DNA of 64,000 bases from Gorsachius magnificus. Lineage: Eukaryota > Chordata > Aves > Pelecaniformes > Ardeidae. The stretch is taken from NCBI GenBank assembly GCA_034008185.1, contig CM067084.1, forward strand, positions 9,443,385 to 9,507,384, given 5' to 3'. The position numbers and the translations under genes were made by a program. How positions within the stretch are numbered: position 1 is the first letter of the stretch; the number at the start of each line of letters is the position of its first letter. Below the pieces are notes generated by a model. It was not told the DNA's origin, did not search any database, and saw nothing but the letters and a program-made list of their open reading frames with translations. Positions 1 through 12,300 of the stretch are shown here, piece after piece.

Positions 1-3000
1 TCCCAGCCAGGCTCTGCCCCCAAAATACGCGCATAGGAGCTGTTTTTCTAGATTACAGTACTTCAGTGAAAACAAGAGCCTTTAAAAACATGCGCATGTA
101 CTCCTCATTTCTTTCAAAAGTAAATTCTTTCACATGAAGACAAAAAATATAGAAGAAGCTGGAAGCACTCGATACTGTTATTTTACCACAGCTGTCAAAG
201 GCAGATCGCCTAAGTCCACTGAAGTTCTGGGACATTCAAACTGACAGTGACCTTGGAGCTCTACACCCTGTCAGCTGTCCTGGCTGTGTCCCCTCCCAGC
301 TTCTTGCCTGCCGCCAGCCTGCTCACTGGGGTGGCCGAGTGAGGAACAGAGAAGGCCTTGACGCTGTAATAGCGCTGTTCAGCAACAGTTAAAGCATTGC
401 TGTGTTACCAACGCTACGTTGGTCATGAATCTAAAACACGGCACCATACAGGGTGCTATAAAGAAAATTGACTCCATCCCAGCCAAACCCAGTCCGGGTC
501 TTCAAGAAGCATTAGATTCACCTTAACTGAAATATATAATTCCCCCAAACTTAATCTGAGGGTTATAGGTTTTGTATGTGTTTATAAATACATATAAATA
601 GATATAGGTTGAATTAATTTTTTACATACATACATATTTTTAGAGAAAGAAACAATGCAAATTCAATAGAAAAGTCTTGGGACAACTCATCTTTAAATAA
701 ATATGAGTGGTAAGCCACTTTTTTTTTTTTTTTTACAACCTTTAACAGTAATCACTCATTTGCATAACTATTTTATAATTGTAAATATTTGCTGTCTAAG
801 TTCACCTCAGTAAATGCCATTAGAACTCGAAGTACATCTAAACTGGGTGCAGTCAAAAGTCAGAACAGCCTCCTTTCATAGCCTGCAAGACTAGACGTTT
901 TAAGAAATAGAGAATAAACACTCGTCATGAGTTGTTGGTCCTGCTGCTAAGAGCAAGGTTTTTACTTGGAATGACGACCTATGTTGCAAGAAGCACTGAC
1001 CTTCTTAGTTACCTTCAAGATTGACTTTTGGCACCAGTATATTGAAGCAAACTGGTTCCTTGCCCTCTTGCAAGGTGAAGATGAGGTCTATTACCAGTAA
1101 ATCCTTCTAAAAGTGTACAGCATCTTACAATGCTTAGAGGGAAGAAACCTCTTCTCATAAATGAAGACTGTAATGTATTTTTATGAAGAAAATGGTGGAA
1201 TTTAGTCTACAAGTATTCAATGCATCGCCCACTGTTCCAACACTGGTTTTTAATTCCAAGTTCAGTTTTGTAGGCAACAATTATGTTTTTAACTTGAACT
1301 GAGACCCAAGTGTCCAAGAAAGCACAGAATCATTTTCAACGAAGCCTGAAAGTAGCAATTTACTTTATGGACTTTTTTATCTAGAGGTTTTTTGCTGACC
1401 TGCCAGGTTCTCATGTAATTTTAAAAAATCAACACTCTGCTCTACTGTTACAGGTCAAAAATTTAGTTTTGCTTCTTAATTTTTTAAAAATTAAAAATCA
1501 CCTACGGTTCACTGATGTGGCTTCATTTCTTAAAAGTATGTATTTAATGCTTCCTTTGTGCATATGTATTTTGCCTCACAAACAAAACACTGCAGATTTA
1601 AAAGATGACAAATGAGCAGCACAGAATATGGAAAAGTTAGCAGCTGCTGCTGGGAAGTTGGTAAAGAAGCCAAAATGTTTCAGACACCTTCACATGGAAA
1701 ATGAAAGTAATGAGGATAGAACTGAAAACCAGCAACAGATCATGAATTTAAGGCAAAGGAATGGGAAACACCTACACTAACAAATGGGACACTGACTCAA
1801 TGCTTCCGAGAGCTGCAGTAACAGCAAACTTCCGGGGAAATGCAATATAAAATGCTTTTATGTAAACCACCTCCCCAGTATACACAGATAGGACTTTGTT
1901 AGCAAGTTTATAACTTCCTGAAAAACATTCACTTATAAAGCACATTGCTGTAAGAGTAATAATTCTTATTAAAGCCTGAAATTCTGCTACATGTCACCAA
2001 CACAACCTCTGTATTTACTCATATATTTACATGAATTCTGATACATCAAACAGTAACTTCATGAAGTGCCACGGAATGTCTCAGACTGTCCTCAAAATAC
2101 ACTAAATAACATGATATGCTGCTAAACTTGGAGAGCGCTCTATTTACATCCAAGAAGGGTATGTTGATATCTTCATCTAAGTTCATAGCCTTGCCGCCCA
2201 GTCATGACAAGATAAAGTTTCTAAGGAAGATACTCAGTTTTCCTTGCCAGCTCACAGCTTAACCAACCCCCTCAGAACCACATAAACCTAAAAATTGTGT
2301 ACATAGGAAAGCTGGGAGAACATCGGCCTTTCACTTGGATCCGCTATAAAGCTTGGTGGCACCATTTCCTGCATTAGCCTCAAGAGGACTTTCAAACAGA
2401 GCCTTTAATTCAATAGGTCCTGTTTACCCAGTATCAGTCTATTATTTAACGGTCTTGCTGATATTTCCATGATAAATGCATTTGCTGCAAAATCATGTTG
2501 CTTTTTGAATAATCAGCAACTTTATTTTAGTTCACAACAAAGTAGGAAATGTTTTGCCATTCTGTACTTGCACTCAAAATACTCAAAATGTTATTGTATA
2601 AGATTAAAATAAATACGGTAATTATTCATTTATAATATAAGCAAGGACTTCACATTGAATCAACTAGTACTGTGTAACTCGGGAGCTAATTTTCATGCCA
2701 ACTGCATTCTGCGCTACATAGCCAGGTATCTGGTAATGCACATAACGTGAAAAGTAGGCTTTAAAATAAGTTTAAATTTTCTAGATAATACTTATAGGTT
2801 CTGCTATAGCTGCTTGTCACCGTACTATCAGAGCATCACCGCACAGATTTAATTATGAAATTCCTTACTTCAGTTTCAATTACAAGCTGTTAGCAGAGAA
2901 CAAACTTGTTTCCTTCCTTGTTAGGTAGAGCAGATGTCTGATAAAAACTCCTGTTTCTCACTTATACAATATGTAAAAGCATCACCTATGAAATCATCTT

Positions 3001-6000
3001 AAAAAGTAACTGACCTGGCTTTTAGACTTGCACTGAAATATCTACTGAAGTCACAGAGAATCACGTGGACTTCGTGTAGATTTTACAATTTTTAATGCGA
3101 GATGAACAGTTTTTCTATTCCGCTCATCAGGCAGCATTCTCTGATACAGGATGTGAAATTATTGCAGGAGTTTTCCAAAAGATGCCACATAGGCAGCCTC
3201 TCACATAAACAGGGACATTTTCAAAATTTACTACCCATTTCTCATACAGATTCACATGGCAGACTTCCTCTCATGTCTGTTATTTTTCTATGTCAGCATT
3301 TTGCTGCAGATAAATAAGGTCTAAATCTTTTAGTCCACCATAACAACATCTTAACACTTAACGTTAAGGCTTTAAGAAGGAAAGCAGCTGTTTCACAGAC
3401 AACTTTAATTGTTTTGGAAGTCTGCAATTTTTCCCTTTTCATTGGAAGTTGCTGAACTATATTCAGGATCTAGTTACAAACCTAGATGCTCAACTGTCAA
3501 CAAGTTTCTGTAGGTTCAAAAAAAAATTTAAACCTTAAAAAAACATTTTTATTCTTAGTTACTGCTTTACAAAAGATTGAAAAAAGTGTAAGACCCAGCT
3601 TCCAGTTTTCCAAAAAAAATACTAGTCACAGATGTGGCTCAACACTGTGCTGTCTTCTGAAGGAGACTTTTTGCCTGTTTAAAGAACTGCTGAGTAATTT
3701 TTGCAAAATGCACTGTATTTTAAGGCAAAATAAAGCCAGCCTGCATCTGGACAGGTAAGGTAAAAAACCCCAACCTGTTTACTTAGGAGAGGTAAAAATG
3801 ACCGGGAGTGATTATGTAGGACTTGTTTTTCTAGAAGAATGGGCAAAAAATATTTTCTTTAATTGGATTTAGTGTGATTTTGAACTATCTGAAAAATTTA
3901 TACTGAACTAGTTATCATCAGTAACAATCCACTACTACAACAAAGTGTTCTAAGCACTCAGAAAAGGAGCACTTGAAAAAACAAAAAGCAGACCAGTGAA
4001 GCTGCTAGTCATCAGTAAAGGTTTTATCAATCATTCCTGTATTTCAAGGAGGATGGAACTCATAGCATCCCTCTATTTGGACAGACAATAGGTGCAACTA
4101 GTCATGATCAACACTGCGTCACTTTAAAAAGGAATGAAACGAGTTTCAAAGGGAAGAACTACTATGTATGAGACTGCTATTTGCAAAGTTCACTGGAGGT
4201 CAAAATTCATATACTTCTCAAAAAAAGATGGAAAACCAAGTTACAGTAGTGGGAGGGTAGATTTGTTGTAGGCAGTGTTTTCAGGAACTTATTTTCCTTG
4301 CTTGGGTTTAAAAACTTGGCTTCTAATTCCACTTACACCGTTGGCATTTTGACAACTAAGAAATGTCAAGCTATGCTTAAAAAATTGTGACTCCAAAAAT
4401 TCCATAGGAAACTGGAAATATTATGGTTTGAGCTGAGAATATATCAACTATTATAATGATAAAACATGAAAAAATCCAAAGATTACTCCAAAGGAAATAA
4501 ACCCTAGAATTCATAGGTTTCCAATTTTAATGGGGCAAAAGCTTTGCTTCCTTGCTATCATGATAGCAAGCAACTCCTAATATCAATCTGGGAAAAGAAC
4601 TATACATGAGCACATCCTACACTTTAAATGACTGGTGTTAAAGGGTCATTTCAAATTTCTCACGTTAACCGAGCTGCATACCCTGAATTTTTCTTCTAAA
4701 AACCACTGAAACATTTTCATTTTAAACAAATGAGACTTAAGAAATCAGGATTCCTAGTTTAGAAGTTACTGTGTACCAGTCTGTCAATCTCCTCCAATTT
4801 TCAACCAGTTTTGAAAAGGAAGACATCTTGAGGCCATAAACTTCTTAGAAGTTCTATAGAAGTATCAGGTTAATTTAACCTCCAATTTAGAGTCTACTTA
4901 ATCTAACTGACAGAGTTTTCTGAGCTTAGAAATCAAATAAAGCATGAGGCAAACATCCATCTTGGCCCCTGTTGAGAGAAAGCCCATTTAAAACTTGGCC
5001 TCCTGCAAGCACCAGCCAGCTGGCTAACCAGAGCGAGTAAGGAGTGTGTGTGCCAGCTCGCGACTAGCCGCAGTTCGGCTGTTACTTGCCAGCCAAACAC
5101 AAGACATGTGAGGAAGCTGAGGTGGAGGAAGGCAATACCAGAAAAGGAAAGACACTAGAAACCCACTGTGCACAGATCAATTCATTTACATTTTAACACT
5201 GTGCAACGTGTCCACACACTGAAAAGGAAACCCAAGATGAATGTAGATGCCATATCCGCTTGTTTCATAAACCGATCAGTGTGGATTCTTAACATTTTTT
5301 AGTGGATATTTACATCCAGGTAGAAGCAAATGCTATCTATAGCAGTACGCATTTAAAACAAAGATAAATTTGTAGAATTTATTTCAAACATAACTTGCAA
5401 ATTGCTAATTTCTCATTGGGATACTTCCTCTCTACTCACTCATTTCCAAGCACGCCACTGTCTTTTCTGAAGTAGTTGATGTCTGTCTGTATATAGACTC
5501 ACAGACACCATAGGTGCTTGTATTCCCCAGCATCTATGTAATCTGTATCTGCGTCTGTTCTGTGAGATGCCCTTGTTGTTACGCCCTTTCAAAACTGAGA
5601 ATATTCTTATATTCTGTGCTGGGAATACAAGTGTCAGCTAGTTACCTGGCAACCTGTATGAATTAAAAGAAAAGTAAAGTTTATATCATATTTTTGCTTA
5701 GGGCAATCACACAAGTCATTTGCATCCTCATTTATGACAGCAACTGCTCAGAACAGAACGTTAGATACGCGTCCCAATAGGTTTTTTCCAGCTTATCTTA
5801 GAAGTCTGGAGACTCCCTCCACAACTGATTTTATGGTGACTGTTCTGAATAGCTATCAATATAGAGGTTTTCATAATCCAAAGCTAAAATTCTCCAAACT
5901 GCAGTGCTGTATTTTGAAAGCAAAAATTTAAAAAGTTATATATTCCATTTACTTTTTGTCATTAAAAATTCATACACATCAGCAAGATGTGAAATTTTTA

Positions 6001-6201
6001 CTTAAGTAAAATTTCAGTAATTTTTACTTCACAGAGAGCATCAAAAGCTCTTTTGCAAATTCTTTTCTTGTTTTGCTGGAAGCACATCTTCTACTCTGGA
6101 TGGTTTGCTCTTCATTGTTTTTCACCACAGGTCTACTGTCAGACACCTAACAGTAACTAAAACTGTAACAGCTTCCAGAAGAGGAACAAAATTGCACTTA
6201 C
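1..6201. other. SCLT1: SCLT1 intronic DNA (3' part of gene), no exon recognised
   Basis: AT-rich, with poly-T at 720-734 and the LTR fragment at 245-498. The short open frames here show no splice context or homology that I recognise. The final SCLT1 exons (after ...ISKLK) are expected further left. A small GC-rich patch lies at about 4995-5100. Confidence 0.6.
245..498 (-). repeat. Solo/fragmentary ERV LTR, same superfamily as the 12.9-kb LTR
   Basis: Read on the minus strand, this stretch begins with a GGTTTGGCTGGGATGGAGT segment. It continues through a GAAGCTGGGAGGGGACACAG block and a CAGCCAGGACAGCTGA block, following the order of the LTR at 12915. It is diverged and has lost the 3' half. 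Boundaries are approximate. Confidence 0.65.
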
Positions 6202-6398
6202 TTTAGCTTACTGATTCTGTTTTCTGTAGTTTCAGTAAGATTTTTTGTTTCTTCTTTCCACCGATTTGTTGCTTTTTGCTGAGCTACTAACAGCCGTCTA
6301 AGTTCAGCAGTAGACTTTTGACTGGTGTCTTCCATTTCCTTAAGTCGAGCTTCATAGCCGTGCTCTTTCACAGCATGCTCATGCTCCATTGTGCTTAT
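6202..6398 (-). CDS. SCLT1: SCLT1 coding exon 17 in window (last one visible)
   Basis: 197 nt between a TTTCTAG acceptor and a GTAAGT donor. It encodes ISTMEHEHAVKEHGYEARLK through TENRISKL plus two bases of a Lys codon. The central RRLLVAQQKATNRWKEETKN matches human RHLLATQQKAANRWKEETKK. About 80 more residues follow in human; I found no matching exon between here and base 1. Confidence 0.96.
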
Positions 6399-9300
6399 CT
6401 AGAAAAAAACCACAAATCGGGTACAATCAAGTCTCTCACTTCTTACTTTTATTTTACAACAGAAGTTAAATTTATAAACATTTGTTGAAAGCATGTAACA
6501 TACAATAATTAAACTTGTAATTATATGCTCAAATAGATACATGTTCCCAAAGCCAATTTAAGCAAATAGTACAACTGACAATAAAGTATAATGAGCTGTG
6601 TATGCTTGTTTTTGTAAATAATCTTTATCCTTCTCCCGTGTGTTTTCTCCACAGAAACACGTTCTTTTTCATCTAGCTAAAATGTGTTAGGAGTTTCTTA
6701 ACTGCACCTAAAATCCTTTGTACATCAGAGGAAAACGAAAACAAGCAATAAATCTTAACTGTGACTGTAATGGAAGCCTGTCTGATTAAAAATAGACAAA
6801 GATCTGGTATATGCTTTATAACCACTACCTCTCTGTTACAAAACTCTGATCCTTTCTTTTTAAACTACATTTGACCAAAGGGTTCTGGAGTTGGAACATT
6901 TCCCGTTCCATTTGGCTGCTTCCTTTATCTTGTGGTGCAAAGCAGAAACCGATTAGAGTCAGTCATAACTTAAGATTCTTGGATCCCTTTTCAATATCTT
7001 TACGCTCCTGGAGTTAGGAGCAGAGGGGAAAGTACCAGCTTTCTATGTCCAGAAAGCACACCAAGTATCAAAGCTGTTATTCCCTCCAGAAGCCGAAGGT
7101 ACCATGGATCTGCTGAGGTTACTATTAATTCATCACCCCACCTGCAGTCTGTTCAGGTGCATTTAATGGAACACATTCAAAAAGAACATCCATCTTTCAA
7201 CTAATTGTCTTGTTATCTATTCACATAGAAGAATGTTCTCTGTCCAGAAAATACCAAACCTATGTTTGACAACCACACTACTAAATCATTTATTAGTTAC
7301 ACACTGCTCTGACAACATGGTGGACATACAAATAGAGGAACACTCTGGCCTGAAAATCATACAGAGATTCTTAACACATTACAGACAGTGATAAATGAAG
7401 ATCTGGAATTGGAATAAGTGAAATCACTTGAAGGAAAACATGTTATTGTTTGATCTATTTGTCTTATAAAAAGAAAAAAACATTTGCGATCTTCTTATCA
7501 AGCAAAATTTAATACATATTAAAATACAATTTAATTAGTAGAGGTTTGATTATCCAATAAATTCTCAGGACACACAATGCTATAACAAAATTACTTTCAA
7601 GCAGAAACCAGGAAGCATTGTTGAAACTTTCATCCTTAATTTAAATTTTAACAAATATCAGTCTTGCGTTAAAGTAAAAATAACATGTAAACCATACCTT
7701 TATTTTAGCTTTTTGTCGAGCCTCTATGGCCAGTTTTCTCAAACCCTCCATTTCTTTTTGCAGTTGTTCATTCTCTTGCTGAAGTTTTAGCCTTTGTTCA
7801 CTGACAAAGGCACTCTTTTCCCTTTCTGAATCCAGAATGCTTTGCAATTTACTGATAACTTCCTGGCAACGAGATTTCTCTTCCTCAGAGCTGAAAGAGC
7901 AGAAAAGTCTTGTTGGAACTCAAGAGTTGAACAACTACTGTACTAGAGGAAAAAAAAATAAAAAATATATATATAGTGGGACAGATCTTTGGTCTGACCC
8001 AGTACAGCTGCTCCCCTGTTTCCTCCTGAAAGCTTGTATCAGCTCAGCATGTTTAATGGGCTTGACAGCTAGAACTATGCGCAAGTCAGCAAATAGTTTT
8101 ATCAAGATGACGGAATTCATAAAGCCAATCTAATATTGTAGCAATCTCAGTAAAATGACAGTGTGAAACAAGATTTTCATTTTTATAACATTTCCAGATT
8201 CCCAGCTGAGGATTGCTCTGGTGAAGTGACAAGATTTATGATTATCAGAATATAGAAATGACTGAAGCTTCTAGAAAATCCTACACTTTTCATGCTGAAA
8301 ACAACAACCCAGTCTAAAAATGTCACTATATTGTACCTGAAATTCAGTATGCTATGTAAACATAGTGTTCTGCATGTGCTAGGAGATACCACTGTGTAGA
8401 CGAATTCAAAGTAATAAATTCTGCCTGAATTTTTCATAAACTTTTCCTACAAAAAGTATTTAAAAAATGTAGTAAGATTCTAAGTAACATACTCCTATTT
8501 TCATTTTTTTGTCAAACAACTGCTTGCAGTCCTCATCTTGTAAAGAAAATCTTTCATTTTATAATGCATTATCCCCTGTAATTCTTTTGCAGCGATTCCT
8601 AATTGCCCCTGCTTCACAATTATGCTATCTTGATACTATTCCTGCTACTGGTTAAAAAGATGTGACAAAAGCCTAACACATAATCAACAATTGACTTAGT
8701 CAGAAATAATTTCCACTGTTCTCCATTCCAATTTCTGTAATGTCCATTACTCACTTCATTTCCAGTTGTTTCAGTTTATTTTGTGTTGTCTGTAGACTCA
8801 GCTGAAGGTCACCTTTTGTAGCTTCTGCAAGTAAGTATTTCTGATGCAGCTGCTCTAGTTTTCTACTGTCAGATTCATGTCCTCTGTCTTCCCTGTAAAT
8901 CTGAAGAATAAACTTGCACGTAAGATCATCTTTACCCTGCACTGGTGATTAGCAGTGTAGTACTGACAAGGAGGCTACTCCTCATTGCGTCCTATTTTCC
9001 GCTGATTTAAAACAAAACTGAATTCCTATCAATGTTGCTGCTACTTGGAAAAAAATTTTTCAAAGATCTGGCATTCATTTTATTTTCTGCCTATTGAGCT
9101 TACGTTTAACTGGGGTATGTACCAACCTTCTTTCTGGTTATGTCAAACATCTCTCCTTTTACTTTTTACATTTCTCAAAGAACGCTCTTTTTGAGCCTAA
9201 TATGACAGCTTTAAAATGCTTTCCTGATTAAAAAACCCTCCCACATTAAAATAATTACATGAAAATTTACAATCAGGAAAATCAACTCAAAAAAAAAAAT

Positions 9301-12300
9301 TAAGGGAACAAAAAGACCATGAGAAATGGAAAAAATCAATACATCTTTTCCTTCTGAAAAGATATCTTAAATGTGATATAAAAATGCATGCAGTTGCCTT
9401 ACCTTTTCAAGTTCTTCTTCCACTGCTCTCTTTTCTCTGATGGCTCGTTCAACTTGACCCTGTTTTTCTCCACATTCCTATTTTAAAAAGTAATTTTAAA
9501 ATAAGTCTAATAAAAATAACTCAAAATAAAAATTCAAGAAACCCATCCCTTGTAAATGTAATTCCTGCTGCTGGTACATACGCATTTGATTGTATTTACC
9601 TGCTCATTGTTTTCTCCATAGGATCAGTCTCATTCACTATACAGACTAAGACACGTAAAATGAAACCTTTTTTTAATAAATTTAATCCATAAATAGGTGA
9701 ATATGCACCGAGCTATTTTGGTCTCCCACATAATTTGTTACAAGTTCCTCATTCATTCAAGAATATGATGATTGTGATGCACAGACTTTCTCTTAGCATA
9801 CTTCATCAACTTGCATATACTTCACTTCTACATACCCAACTATAGATATGCAACAGTCAGCTTTCCATGCTTTTTTTATCCCTGAAACAGGGATACTTAA
9901 GAAAAGCCATCACATGGGAAACATTCTCTAGAGCACAGACTCTTCACCGTCAAGCTGCATGTGAACTACGATAAGAATATGTGTAACTCAAGGAATAAAT
10001 GCAAATAATGCGTGGATTTGCAGAACTGTATTATTTCATGCAGAGCGAGGCAAGATTCTCAGTAAAAGTAAGATATGATTGTATACATATAAGGCAAATC
10101 TGCACATTAAAAGTGAGTTTTCAAAGCAATTATCCTATACAACTAAATACAAATCTCTGTGCTGACTGTTAAGGCACTGCATACAGTTGCTTTTGTCAAG
10201 CAACATGAAAGACACTGTGTGTTGTATTCGTGCCTGGAGACATGCAGGACGTAAAGAGCTATACAGTAATCAAGCATACTCCTAGACAGTTATCCATTAG
10301 TCATATTTTACTTTACTTACTTTTACCTGAATTTAGTATTTTACTTGATAAACAAAACCTAGAAGTCTCAACTCTTTTGCTATCAAAAATACTTTCATCG
10401 GTCAACACCATACCATCTGAAGAGCTGAGAGTTCTTCTGTTAGTCGAGAAATCTGCACATTATATTGCTTCTTTGCGGAGTCTACCTGTGATCAGAAACA
10501 ATGTAAAACTAAAAAATGAATCCTGTGAACTATTTTTCCATCCATATATATTCATAAATATGTTATCTATAGGTGGTGCATGTATATAAATACGGAAATA
10601 TATGGGACGGCAATAACTGAAAATTTTACTACATAAAAGTTAGAAAAAAATTTTTATTATTAATCCATACTACTTTAACTAAGGTTGTTTAGGAAGAAAA
10701 AAAGCAGAAAGGAAGACATCACAACAAAAAGAACAGACTGTCAGGAAAGCTGCTGCCCACTAGGTGCAAGTTATTTGCAATTTGTGTAACACTTTTATAT
10801 CACTTAACAAAAGAAGTATTTGTTAATACCTGGAAAAACATGACAACTCATAGATTAAAATTTCACTTTCTCTGCTTTTGATAGATTCAATTTTACTGAC
10901 ATAATTTCAAAATAAGAAATAGGACACTTCTAAATTCTGATTAGTAAATCATTGTCACAACTAGAGTGCTTATCCTAGCTGCTCTTTAGCTCTTGCACCT
11001 TCTCCAAATTATGTACGACAATAAATATCACAGTTTTAAGTAATCCACACAATGTTTGTGATTCTTTCAGGTAACCACCAAACAGAAGGCACAAACCATC
11101 CTTATCCTCATTTTAAAGGCTCTGAAAACATAGGCAGTATATTCCTGGAACTTCTCAAAATTACAGGATTGGAAAGAAAAAGAATCCTTGCATCTCTATA
11201 TAGTACATATGCACATTGTGTCATTGTGAAGAAAGTGAAAGGAGGCAAAATCAATTATACCGCTGAAAACTTACAAACAGGTAATTGCTTTACACCGTTG
11301 TCCACTTGCAACAAAAGACATTGCCAACACATGCCTGTATTAAGCTTTTATTTCCTCTGGAGTTTGCCGTAAAGTAAAGCAAGTCTCTCTGACATGCAGA
11401 TAATTACTTAAAACCTCCAGGTAGATTAGTCTGCATTTTAACTGCAGATGGGACACAAGATGGAGAAAATTACTTTTGTGAGTAGTCTTTTATCAGAAGA
11501 CCTTCAGTTTCTCAGCTGCTCGTAAGAACAAAAACAAAAATCAGAAAGAGACTACATTTTTTTTAGTGATTTCTCTCCCAAATTCTAAGTGTGCTGTGAT
11601 AGTGAGCCTTTTGATTGTTAGCTGTACTTGGTAGAAGAGTCTTACTTGCCTCAATAGGGGAATATTTTTAAGTACAGAGATGCCAAAAAAAGGGTCATAT
11701 AACTTTCAACAGCTCCTATCATCCGAACGTACATGATAAGCTTCCATCAGCAGCTTCCAAGGCCATGTATCATAAATTAAATCCCTTGATACCAATACAA
11801 AACTCAGTCTGTTGATGTGCTACCGAACAGAATCTCTGAACTGAAAGTGCCATTCTTTACATCTTCACAGTGCAGCCTGCTCTATAGCAGTGTCTGCACA
11901 GACATCAGCACTTTTGGTTCTTGAGAGATTTAAGAATATAATTTAGTTTGGAAGAATGTATGTCTAGATCACAAAGCTGAAGAGTACAGTACTGTCAGCA
12001 TGCTGCCTTGCTACCTATGCCATCAAAACACTTGTAAGAAAACTGCTCATGATGACCATGCACCACTAATAGCTTTTCATGCTGAGGAAAACCAAAAAAT
12101 CTGCCCTTTCTAAACATCATCACTTACTGCCTTTCTAATTCTTGCAGCGGTATCTTCTGCAAGTTGAGACATTTCATCTTGAATTTTTTTGATCTCCTCT
12201 TCCTTTTGTTTCTCCCCAAAGAGCGCCTAGAAGAAAATAACAACTTGAAATACTGATAATATTTCAGTGGTGACATAGTATCTAGCACTGTGAGAAGAAA

